Positions 1 through 5,799 of a stretch of 8,852 nt of DNA are shown here, in pieces (the stretch's first letter is position 1; each line of letters begins with the position of its first letter). The stretch is from Sphaerochaeta sp. Lineage in GTDB: Bacteria > Spirochaetota > Spirochaetia > Sphaerochaetales > Sphaerochaetaceae. The notes under the pieces were generated by a model. The model was not told where the DNA came from, ran no database searches, and saw nothing but the letters and a program-made list of their open reading frames with translations. Where the stretch lies: the NCBI GenBank assembly GCA_003456855.1, contig DMOO01000006.1:1-8852 (forward strand), given 5' to 3'. The position numbers and the translations under genes are program-made.

Positions 1-686
1 AAGGCCAAGGAGCCCTTGCCCTTCAGGAAGGCATCGACCCTCTCCGGGTCTGGTGTTCCGGCAAGCTCGATCAGAATCTGGTTTTCGCCCTGTTTTCTGA
101 TCTCAGGCTCGGCCATTCCGAACTGGTCGATTCTGTTCTTCAGAATCTCGATGTCTTCTTCTAATGCGGCGTTGATCTCCGACTCTGACGGCTCGTACCC
201 GAGACGGTCAGCAAGAGACGAGACCTCGACATCGAGCAGAATGCTCATTCCGCCCTTGAGGTCCAGACCAAGCTGGAGAGCCTTTGAGGAGAGTTCCTTA
301 AGATTCTGTATGTACTCTCTGCAGTACTGCTCAACAGCCTGCAGAAGAATGGCCCCCTCGTCCTTGGATGTAGCAAAAGCCTCCAGGACATCGGAGCAGA
401 CCTTCACGTCTGTGCCGCCCTTACCCTCTGCCTTGAGCTGTGCCTTGGCAAGCTCAATTACAAAAGAATACTCCTCAGGAATCTTTGAATCCGGATTCTC
501 CTCCATGTACTGGAGCACCTCCGAAGCCCGTCCCTGGGAGTATTCTTTGACCTGGAGGCTGCTGCCCGTTGTAAGGGCCTTGTCCTCCGCTGATACGAAA
601 CCGTACCACTTGATTGTCGGGAAAAGGAACCATACACAGACTGCAAAGACAACCATTGCAATCAGTATACGTTCAAGTTTTCTCAT
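1..686 (-). CDS. secD: SecD, protein translocase subunit (N-terminal part, cut by window edge)
   Basis: Inner-membrane subunit of the SecDF-YajC complex, which uses the proton gradient to help pull secreted proteins through SecYEG. The first 228 residues are visible; the rest lies left of the window. Seen: a short basic N-terminus (MRKLER), one hydrophobic segment at about residues 7-24, then a periplasmic region. The family hallmark LGLDLKGGMSILLDVE (139-154) and the block NRIDQFGMAEPEIRKQG (184-200) followed by QILIELAG are typical of the SecD P1 head domain. The ATG at 684-686 lies just upstream of the membrane segment. It follows the yajC stop by 6 bases, so the two genes are one operon. 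I see no good Shine-Dalgarno before it, so translation is probably coupled to yajC. A roughly 110-residue stretch separates the membrane helix from the LGLDLKGG motif, a spacing also known in proteobacterial SecD. Confidence 0.95.
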   Translation of the reverse strand, partial: MRKLERILIAMVVFAVCVWFLFPTIKWYGFVSAEDKALTTGSSLQVKEYSQGRASEVLQYMEENPDSKIPEEYSFVIELAKAQLKAEGKGGTDVKVCSDVLEAFATSKDEGAILLQAVEQYCREYIQNLKELSSKALQLGLDLKGGMSILLDVEVSSLADRLGYEPSESEINAALEEDIEILKNRIDQFGMAEPEIRKQGENQILIELAGTPDPERVDAFLKGKGSLA

Positions 687-692
687 TTCAGA

Positions 693-1151
693 TTAGTTTT
701 CAGCCTTCTCTTCAGCTTTCTCTTCTTCAGCCTTCTCTTCTGCCTTAGGAGCCTCTACGGCTGGCTTCTCGACCTTCTCAACCTTCTCTTCCTTTTTCTT
801 GGAAGGCTTCTCGACGGTTGTCTCCTCCTTCTTGTTCAGGACTGATGAGATGGCGTTCTTGCTGAACTCGATTCTTGTGTTGTCGTCAACCTTGACGATG
901 ACTGTGCTTTCCTTGACGACAGCGACTGTTCCTCTGATACCACCGATTGTGACGATCTTGTCACCCTTCTTGATGGCTGCGAGCATGTTCTTTGCTTCCT
1001 TGTCACGCTTCTTCTGCGGTCTGATGATCAGGAAGTAGAAGATCAGGATGATGATACCGAAGGTGATCAGGGTGGTCCACATTGAACCGCCGGCTGCTGC
1101 GCCGTCTGTTGTGGTTGCTGTGGAACCAAGGGCAAGAATCAATGAATACAT
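693..1151 (-). CDS. yajC: YajC, Sec translocon accessory subunit with charged C-terminal tail
   Basis: Small single-pass membrane protein that joins SecD and SecF next to SecYEG. Seen: a short N-terminal region rich in Ala, Gly and Thr, one transmembrane helix at about residues 26-43, then the diagnostic FYFLIIRPQKKRDKEAKNML (38-57). This is followed by KKGDKIVTIGGIRGTV (61-76), the conserved soluble YajC fold. After about residue 107 the protein becomes a low-complexity tail of Lys, Glu, Ala and Pro reaching residue 152. Many YajC proteins end near 90-110 residues, so this tail is an extension. The start is backed by GAGGA (1158-1162 on this strand) six bases before the ATG. It is the first gene of the yajC-secD operon; its promoter is at 1197-1225. 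Confidence 0.95.
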   Translation of the reverse strand: MYSLILALGSTATTTDGAAAGGSMWTTLITFGIIILIFYFLIIRPQKKRDKEAKNMLAAIKKGDKIVTIGGIRGTVAVVKESTVIVKVDDNTRIEFSKNAISSVLNKKEETTVEKPSKKKEEKVEKVEKPAVEAPKAEEKAEEEKAEEKAEN

Positions 1152-1196
1152 GTTATGTCCTCACTTTAATTTTATTCGCTTTTAAATGCTTCTATA

Positions 1197-1225
1197 AAAA
1201 TACACATATATTACTTTATTGTCAA
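1197..1225 (-). promoter_or_regulatory. Sigma70-type promoter for yajC-secD
   Basis: On the minus strand, a perfect -35 TTGACA (1220-1225) is followed after 17 bases by TATTTT (1197-1202, four of six matches to TATAAT). Transcription would start near 1190, giving a leader of about 40 bases before yajC. The surrounding DNA is AT-rich. The -35 box overlaps the T-tract of the groEL terminator by two bases. Only sequence match supports this. Confidence 0.7.
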
Positions 1226-1262
1226 ACAAAACGGGTGCCCAAGCACATTACTCGGACACCCG
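1224..1262 (-). terminator. Rho-independent terminator of groEL
   Basis: Read on the minus strand, the RNA has a 9-bp stem, CGGGUGUCC (1254-1262) pairing with GGGCACCCG (1232-1240). Eight pairs are Watson-Crick and one is U-G. The loop is 13 bases, and TTTTGTTTG follows immediately. The U-G wobble makes the helix complete only on the minus strand, which fits termination of groEL, whose stop codon is about 30 bases upstream. Confidence 0.88.
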
Positions 1263-1291
1263 CATGAATATTGTTTCAGTTTTTCAGGCTA

Positions 1292-2923
1292 TCACATCAT
1301 GCCGCCCATTCCAGGGTTTCCGGCAGGAGCTGCCGGCTCTGGAGCTGGGATGTCAGTGATTGCACACTCGCTTGTGAGAATGAGGGCTGCAATGCTTGCC
1401 GCATTCTGGAGAGCGCTTCTTGTGACCTTGACAGGATCGATGATTCCGGCCTCGACCATGTTGACCCACTTGTTGTTGTTGGCATCGTAGCCAACACCCT
1501 TCTCGCTGTTCTTGCACTTGTCGGCGATGATGGCTCCATCCTCACCTGCGTTCTCAGCGATCTGGCGCATCGGCTCCTCAAGTGCTCTGCGGACGATCTT
1601 GTAACCGATCTGCTCCTCATCTGAGAGAGCTGAAAGATCCTTGCCTTCCATCTTCTTGGCTGCCTGTGCGAGAGCGACTCCACCACCAGGGATGACTCCC
1701 TCTTCGATGGCTGCGCGTGTTGCGTTGACTGCGTCCTCGACTCTGTGCTTTCTCTCCTTGAGCTCAACCTCTGTAGGAGCACCGACGTTGATGACTGCAA
1801 CACCACCTGCGAGCTTTGCAAGTCTCTCCTGCAGCTTCTCGCGGTCGTAGTCGCTTGTTGTGTCAGCGATCTGCTTCTTGATCTGGCCGATTCTGTCCTT
1901 GATGTTCTCGCTCTTTCCAAGACCGTTGATGATTGTTGTGTTCTCTTTCTCGACCTTGACGCTCTTTGCTCTACCAAGCTGGTTGAGATCTGCGTTCTCA
2001 AGCTTCATTCCGAGCTCTTCGCTGATGACCTGTCCGCCTGTCAGGATTGCGATATCCTCAAGCATTGCCTTTCTTCTGTCACCAAAGCCAGGAGCCTTGA
2101 TGGCACAGACATTGAGTGTTCCTCTGAGTGAGTTGACGACCAATGTTGTCAGAGCCTCGCCATCGACATCCTCTGCGATGATCAACAGAGGCTTGCTGGT
2201 CTGGACAACCTTCTCGAGAACAGGAAGGAGCTCCTTCATTGAAGAGATCTTCTTGTCGTAGATCAGGATGTATGGATCGTCCATGACTGATGTCATTGTC
2301 TCGCGGTTGCTTGCGAAATAAGCTGAAATGTATCCGCGGTCGAACTGCATTCCCTCAACGAAGTCTGTTGTGGTCTCGATGTTCTTGGACTCCTCAACTG
2401 TGATGACTCCATCCATTCCGACCTTCTCCATTGCATTGGCGATCTCCTCTCCGATTGTGGAGTCGTTGTTGGCGGAGATTGAAGCGACCTGTGTGATCTC
2501 TTCCTTGTCGTTGATCGGCTTTGCTTCAGCCTTGATCTCTGCAACTGCATCTGCTACAGCCTTGTCGATACCACGTCTGATACCCATTGGGTTGACGCCG
2601 GCTGCGACACTCTTCATTCCTTCCTTGGTGATTGCCCAAGCAAGAACCGTTGCGGTTGTTGTTCCGTCACCGGCAACATCGTTTGTCTTGGAAGCGACTT
2701 CCTTGACAAGCTGTGCACCCATGTTCTCGAACGGGTCCTCAAGCTCAACTTCACGTGCAACCGTGACACCGTCTTTTGTGATCATCGGAGCACCGTACTT
2801 CTTGTCCAGAAGGACTGTACGTCCCTTAGGACCCAAGGTCGTCATGACAGCCTTGGCAATCTGCTCAACACCGGATACCAGAGACTTTCTGGCTTCCTCA
2901 CTGAACTGTAGCTGTTTTGCCAT
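1292..2923 (-). CDS. groL: GroEL, 60-kDa chaperonin
   Basis: Cytoplasmic tetradecameric ATP-dependent chaperonin that encloses and folds client proteins with GroES. Full length at 543 residues. Seen: the nucleotide site [10 protein letters not shown] (31-40), DGVTVA with Asp51, DGTTT with Asp86, and the ATPase aspartate in [12 protein letters not shown] (Asp397), followed by GVIPGGG. The equatorial, intermediate and apical domains are collinear with the family, and the C-terminus has the usual Gly-Met tail (GNPGMGGMM). The start is backed by AGAGG (2933-2937 on this strand) about nine bases upstream. The gene stands alone, with its own promoter, leader and terminator, and no groES on either side. 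One odd residue is Trp96 in VLAWAI, where the usual residue is Gln. I see no CIRCE operator in front of it. Confidence 0.99.
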   Translation of the reverse strand: MAKQLQFSEEARKSLVSGVEQIAKAVMTTLGPKGRTVLLDKKYGAPMITKDGVTVAREVELEDPFENMGAQLVKEVASKTNDVAGDGTTTATVLAWAITKEGMKSVAAGVNPMGIRRGIDKAVADAVAEIKAEAKPINDKEEITQVASISANNDSTIGEEIANAMEKVGMDGVITVEESKNIETTTDFVEGMQFDRGYISAYFASNRETMTSVMDDPYILIYDKKISSMKELLPVLEKVVQTSKPLLIIAEDVDGEALTTLVVNSLRGTLNVCAIKAPGFGDRRKAMLEDIAILTGGQVISEELGMKLENADLNQLGRAKSVKVEKENTTIINGLGKSENIKDRIGQIKKQIADTTSDYDREKLQERLAKLAGGVAVINVGAPTEVELKERKHRVEDAVNATRAAIEEGVIPGGGVALAQAAKKMEGKDLSALSDEEQIGYKIVRRALEEPMRQIAENAGEDGAIIADKCKNSEKGVGYDANNNKWVNMVEAGIIDPVKVTRSALQNAASIAALILTSECAITDIPAPEPAAPAGNPGMGGMM

Positions 2924-2958
2924 AATATCTATCCTCTATAAAAAAGTTTTCTTATGAT

Positions 2959-2973
2959 GCTGGTTCCGCCAGC
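2959..2973 (-). other. Short hairpin in the groEL leader
   Basis: On the minus strand, GCTGG-CGGAA-CCAGC forms a perfect 5-bp stem with a 5-base loop. It lies between the predicted transcription start and the groEL ribosome binding site. It has no T-tract, so it is not a terminator. It could stabilise the 5' end or be chance. Confidence 0.4.
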
Positions 2974-2980
2974 GTTTCCA

Positions 2981-3009
2981 AAGATACAAAAGAATTGCGT
3001 AGAAATCAA
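2981..3009 (-). promoter_or_regulatory. Candidate sigma70-type promoter for groEL
   Basis: On the minus strand, TTGATT (3004-3009) and TATCTT (2981-2986) are separated by exactly 17 bases, each matching four of six consensus positions. The start would fall near 2974, giving a leader of about 50 bases. No inverted repeat of the CIRCE type (TTAGCACTC with its complement) is visible, so HrcA control is not evident. Confidence 0.5.
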
Positions 3010-3119
3010 GTTAATGTATAAACAAGTGGAAGAACCTCTTTTCCTCCCCCTCTTTGTTCTTCCTCTCTACGAGCTTTTGCTTTATGCCTTGAGCCTTTTG
3101 CTCTCCTTGTGATTTATAC

Positions 3120-3147
3120 GTGGCAGAATTTTTTTCATTTTTATAAT
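3120..3147 (+). promoter_or_regulatory. Candidate promoter for the nuclease-like gene
   Basis: A perfect TATAAT lies at 3142-3147, with GTGGCA (3120-3125, four of six matches to TTGACA) 16 bases upstream. The start would be near 3154, leaving a T-rich leader of about 98 bases before the ATG at 3252. The -10 is strong; the -35 is weak. Confidence 0.5.
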
Positions 3148-3167
3148 TGATTGTATTGCAATCAGTT
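3145..3167. promoter_or_regulatory. Palindrome at the predicted start of the nuclease-like transcript
   Basis: TGATTG (3148-3153) and CAATCA (3159-3164) are exact inverted repeats around TATTG. The pairing extends by a T-G wobble and two A-T pairs to 3145-3167. It overlaps the 3' half of the -10 box and the predicted start, where a repressor would block transcription. The T-rich stretch after it also allows a weak terminator or attenuator reading. The role is inferred. Confidence 0.4.
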
Positions 3168-3237
3168 GTTTTGTTTTTCCTTTCTTTGGTTGGCTTTTTT
3201 TCTTAATCTTTTTGACTTTTTGCCTGTAAGGGTCTTC

Positions 3238-3245
3238 AAGGAGGG
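3238..3245 (+). promoter_or_regulatory. Strong ribosome binding site of the nuclease-like gene
   Basis: AAGGAGGG ends six bases before the ATG at 3252. It is a near-perfect anti-16S match and fixes the start codon. Confidence 0.85.
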
Positions 3246-3251
3246 CTGAAT

Positions 3252-4028
3252 ATGCTCAAGATAGAACTTCTGAAGCGGAAGAAGCAGTTGGAGGAGTACA
3301 TCTCCAGAATAGAGCCGTGGCTGAAAAAGAAGCCTGACAAAACTCTTTCTGTCACCAAAAGAACTGTCAATGGGAAAACATATTATCGTTATCTTATTTT
3401 TGGAGAGGGAGAATTATCAATAAAAGAAGATTATGAGCAGATTAAGATGCTTACGAAAAAACACTATTACTCCAAGGTTTTGGAAGCGGCAAAAGACGAG
3501 CTTTCTACAATTAACCTTCTGCTGAAAAAAATAGAAGTGATACCAAATACCTATGTATCCATGCATGAGGGGAGAAAACTCATGGTGAAACCTCTTGAAG
3601 AACCTGTGAAGGTCCTTGTCCGCCGATTTCTTCAAGAGAAATATCCTCCTTCAGAATACGAAATCAAATATCCGAACGATACGCTCAAGGGAGAAGTTGT
3701 CCGTTCTTGGCCGGAAGCTCTCATAGCAAATGTTCTATTTGAGAATGAGATCCCTTATCGATACGAACGACCTTTTACTCTTTACAATGGTCACACAGTT
3801 CGTCCTGATTTCACTGTTATGCATCCTCTTTCTGGAGAGCTCTTCATTTGGGAGCATCTTGGGCTGACAGAAAAGGAAAGCTATAAAACAATCGCAATCA
3901 AGAAAATCAAAGACTATGCTCTAAGCAATATGCTTCTAGGAAAAAACCTCATCGTCACCTTTGATAATGACGAATACAAACTCACAAGGAAAGAACTGCA
4001 GCAGATAATCGAAGTCTTCTTCAAATGA
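3252..4028 (+). CDS. Uncharacterised protein with PD-(D/E)XK nuclease-like C-terminal domain
   Basis: A 258-residue soluble protein, the only plus-strand gene here. Residues 1-95 are Lys/Glu-rich and probably helical, with a conserved-looking core GKTYYRYLIF (41-50). The C-terminal half resembles a restriction-endonuclease-like fold: a helix with Glu155 (RSWPEALIANVLFE), then RPDFTV with Asp186, a short loop, and the strand LFIWEHLGL with Glu201. The layout E, PDF, WEHLG recurs, as I recall it, in uncharacterised proteins of gut bacteria with a similar Lys-rich front. The usual Lys two residues after the second acid is absent (Leu203); Lys217/Lys218 are possible substitutes. The gene is visibly AT-richer than its neighbours and divergent from groEL, which suggests horizontal arrival. 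The start is fixed by AAGGAGGG. A four-unit palindrome array begins one base after its TGA. Nuclease activity is inferred; a DNA-binding or defence role is possible but unproven. Confidence 0.85.
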   Translation: MLKIELLKRKKQLEEYISRIEPWLKKKPDKTLSVTKRTVNGKTYYRYLIFGEGELSIKEDYEQIKMLTKKHYYSKVLEAAKDELSTINLLLKKIEVIPNTYVSMHEGRKLMVKPLEEPVKVLVRRFLQEKYPPSEYEIKYPNDTLKGEVVRSWPEALIANVLFENEIPYRYERPFTLYNGHTVRPDFTVMHPLSGELFIWEHLGLTEKESYKTIAIKKIKDYALSNMLLGKNLIVTFDNDEYKLTRKELQQIIEVFFK

Positions 4029-4229
4029 ATTGGCATAAATAGAGCCGTTTTCCTTACTTTCTATGCCAATAGAGAAAGTAATTTGGCATAAGAAGAGTCT
4101 TTTTTCTTGGTTTCTATGCCAAAGATGAAAGACCTTTGGCATAAGTTGGGCAGTTTTCCTTGCTTTCTATGCCAACAGAGAAAAGGTTTTGGCATAAGTA
4201 GAGCTGTTTTCTTATTTTTCTATGCCAAA
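4029..4229. repeat. Four-copy palindromic repeat array, exact 53-bp period
   Basis: Each unit is TTGGCATA, 24 bases, TATGCCAA, and the arms are identical in all four copies. Units start at 4030, 4083, 4136 and 4189 and end at 4069, 4122, 4175 and 4228; the gaps are 13 bases each. A ninth flanking pair is A-T in copy 1 (4029/4070), T-A in copies 2 and 4, and broken in copy 3. The 24-base centres share G at positions 5 and 7, TTTT at 11-14, T at 17 and TTTC at 21-24, and are pyrimidine-rich on the plus strand. Gaps are purine-rich (such as agagaaag). The arms can also pair across the gaps, giving an alternative set of hairpins with 11- to 13-base loops. The array fills the convergent space between the nuclease-like gene and the DUF92 gene. 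No hairpin is followed by a good T-tract on either strand. Confidence 0.95.
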
Positions 4230-4240
4230 GAACTCAAAGC

Positions 4241-5119
4241 TCAACCAATCAGCGCGCTCATTCCCATTGCGAATATTGCGGAGAAGATGTTGGAGATCAG
4301 GTTGACCATGTCGTTGTCCACCCATCTTATGCCTCTGGAGAGCTCGAGCTTGCGTCCGTCAATCTCGTCCTTCTCTGTGAGAGCCCTGGATTCAGGGTCG
4401 AAGTAGATCGCCTGGATGGTGGCGCCAAGATAGGAGTCCACAATTGCCCCTGCAAAACCAAGAAGACAGACAAGGGCTGCTCCGTGGAAGGAGACAGCGG
4501 AAGGACCCACTGTGAATATGAAGAAAACATACCAGCAGACTGCGATGAAAGCAGAGGAAAGGAAGGCGCCAATTGTTCCAAGCCAGGTCACTCCTCCGGA
4601 GACTCCTACTGGAACAGGCTTCTTTGTAAGGATCGAAACAGGGCCCTTGCTGCTCAAACGCCCTATCTCTCCTGCAAAGGTATCGCTTGTAGCCTCTGCA
4701 ATGGAGGCTCCAAACATCACCAAGGCTGAAGGTTTTGCACCAATTAGCCATAACAGGGCTGCGATTGTGGCCATAAGGCCATTTGCCATGACCTGCATGC
4801 CGTCTCTGCGATGTCCTTTCTTCTCCTGAACCTCTTCCAAAAGCTTGGAGACTCGGGCTTCCCTTGCCTTTCTGATGTTCCGGGAGACCTTTCCGACCAC
4901 ATTGCAGGATACAAAGAAAAGAAGGAACAGCAGAAAGCCCTCGAATCTGGTTGACCACAGGACGATCACTCCACAGACGAAGGCTGCCAAGGAACCACTG
5001 ACACTGAGAGTGCGTGCCAGATAGGCAAGAACAGCGATCAACGCCATTGCACCGCAAACTATTATCAGAGGTAGAGGCCATTGGAGTGTGAAAAGCGCAT
5101 CATCCAGGAATGTTATCAT
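4241..5119 (-). CDS. DUF92 / VTE6-like integral membrane protein (possible isoprenyl-phosphate kinase)
   Basis: A 292-residue multi-pass membrane protein of the DUF92 family. The plant member VTE6 is a phytyl-phosphate kinase making phytyl diphosphate. Seen: hydrophobic segments at about 16-35, 41-56 and 60-75, then the family blocks. These are HRRDGMQVMANG (103-114), EATSDTFAGEIG (142-153), PVPVGVSGGVTWLGTIGAF (168-186), AGAIVDSYLGATIQ (223-236) and DNDMVNLISNI (268-278). A cytoplasmic, charged stretch lies at about 79-106. Its ATG overlaps the stop of the upstream kinase gene in ATGA (5116-5119), and no Shine-Dalgarno is seen, so reinitiation after the upstream gene is likely. It is the last gene of the pgi-lemA run and stops 12 bases from the repeat array. 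Family assignment is strong; the substrate is unknown. Confidence 0.9.
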   Translation of the reverse strand: MITFLDDALFTLQWPLPLIIVCGAMALIAVLAYLARTLSVSGSLAAFVCGVIVLWSTRFEGFLLFLLFFVSCNVVGKVSRNIRKAREARVSKLLEEVQEKKGHRRDGMQVMANGLMATIAALLWLIGAKPSALVMFGASIAEATSDTFAGEIGRLSSKGPVSILTKKPVPVGVSGGVTWLGTIGAFLSSAFIAVCWYVFFIFTVGPSAVSFHGAALVCLLGFAGAIVDSYLGATIQAIYFDPESRALTEKDEIDGRKLELSRGIRWVDNDMVNLISNIFSAIFAMGMSALIG

Positions 5120-5799
5120 ACCAACACCGAAACAAGGTAAATTGTAAGAGGTACGCTTATGTTGTCAAGGCCAAAGGGCGTGTAGGCCTCGACCAAAGTG
5201 GCAAGAAGCGCGGCAAGCAAGGCAACAAGGACAACAGCTCCCGTCGAGGCTGCACTGCCATAGCCAAGCTTCAGGGCAATGAAGATGACAAACGTGACCA
5301 GGGCCATGGTCACAGACCCTGCAACTGACTTCTTCCCACCAAGGCCGAACTTCTTTGATTTGATTGCCCTGCCAACCAAAGCGGCAAGACCGTCACCATA
5401 GCCCATGCAGAGAAGTCCGCAGCCTACGCAAACCGCATCGCCTACTCCAAGCATCTTCAGGACAATCAGAAGAATTACGGAGATCGGATACTCCACAAGG
5501 CCCCAGTTGCGTTTCTTGCTGGACTGCCCCATAAGAACGGCCAAAGAACCGGAAACGTTGAGAATCAGATTGATGACAGTAAAGGCGCCAAGCCCCAGAA
5601 TCGGCCAGATGTCGGATTCAAAGACATGGTAGTAGACGAAGAACCAGTTCGAGACACCTATGTGCACGATCTTGCGGGCAATCTCGGAAGAGGCGTCGCC
5701 AAGGCGCCTCTTCCCGAATTTCGAGACAATGAAGGCAATTGCCAGACAGAGAGCTATCAGAATAACTGACAGCAGAATGCCAAGTAAATCACCATGCAT
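5116..5799 (-). CDS. VTE5 / dolichol-kinase-like CTP-dependent membrane kinase
   Basis: A 227-residue polytopic membrane protein of the phytol/dolichol kinase and CDP-diglyceride synthase-like superfamily. Members transfer phosphate from CTP to a long-chain isoprenoid alcohol. Seen: an N-terminal membrane helix (5-26), ARKIVHIGVSNW (41-52), the nucleotide-site-like block GYGDGLAALVGRAIKSKK (133-150) with GGKKSVAGSVTM (154-165), and the C-terminal signature ATLVEAYTPFGLDNISVPL (200-218). I chose ATG 5797-5799 over a start at 5877. It has GGAGGAGG eight bases upstream and overlaps the previous gene by only 11 bases, whereas the longer form adds 26 non-hydrophobic residues inside that gene. It shares ATGA with the DUF92 gene, so the two are probably made in step. 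The substrate could be a polyprenol, farnesol, geranylgeraniol or phytol; the sequence does not say which. Confidence 0.88.
   Translation of the reverse strand: MHGDLLGILLSVILIALCLAIAFIVSKFGKRRLGDASSEIARKIVHIGVSNWFFVYYHVFESDIWPILGLGAFTVINLILNVSGSLAVLMGQSSKKRNWGLVEYPISVILLIVLKMLGVGDAVCVGCGLLCMGYGDGLAALVGRAIKSKKFGLGGKKSVAGSVTMALVTFVIFIALKLGYGSAASTGAVVLVALLAALLATLVEAYTPFGLDNISVPLTIYLVSVLV

Larger units (their letters stand above)
3010..3251. other. AT-rich divergent intergenic region with pyrimidine tract
   Basis: Together with 2924-3009 this forms a 328-base gap between the divergent groEL and nuclease-like genes. I see no credible coding frame. Positions 3035-3068 contain 33 pyrimidines out of 34 bases (the only purine is G3056). 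Positions 3071-3103 hold two related 20-base blocks starting gagcttttgc and gagccttttg. The right end holds the plus-strand promoter, palindrome and ribosome binding site listed separately. Confidence 0.6.

Noticed and set aside
1745..2261. Plus-strand open frames inside groEL
   Set aside because: Shadows of groEL codon bias; no motifs or start signals.
2924..3010. CIRCE heat-shock operator in front of groEL
   Set aside because: No TTAGCACTC-type inverted repeat; only a short 5-bp hairpin at 2959-2973 is seen.
3936..4142. Minus-strand open frame across the array and nuclease-like gene
   Set aside because: A 53-bp period shifts frame at each unit, so the repeats are not coding. Its remainder is antisense to a better-supported gene.
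4030..4228. Sigma54 promoters (TTGGCA resembles a -24 box)
   Set aside because: No TTGC(A/T) -12 element at the required spacing in any copy.
4029..4229. CRISPR array
   Set aside because: Gaps between the 40-bp units are only 13 bases and resemble each other (purine-rich), the unit centres vary, and no cas genes are present.
4029..4229. Integron attC sites
   Set aside because: No GTTRRRY/RYYYAAC core pairs, no integrase, and no cassette genes between units.
4107..4406. Plus-strand open frame starting in the repeat array
   Set aside because: It begins in non-coding repeats and then runs antisense to the strongly supported DUF92 gene; there is no ribosome binding site.
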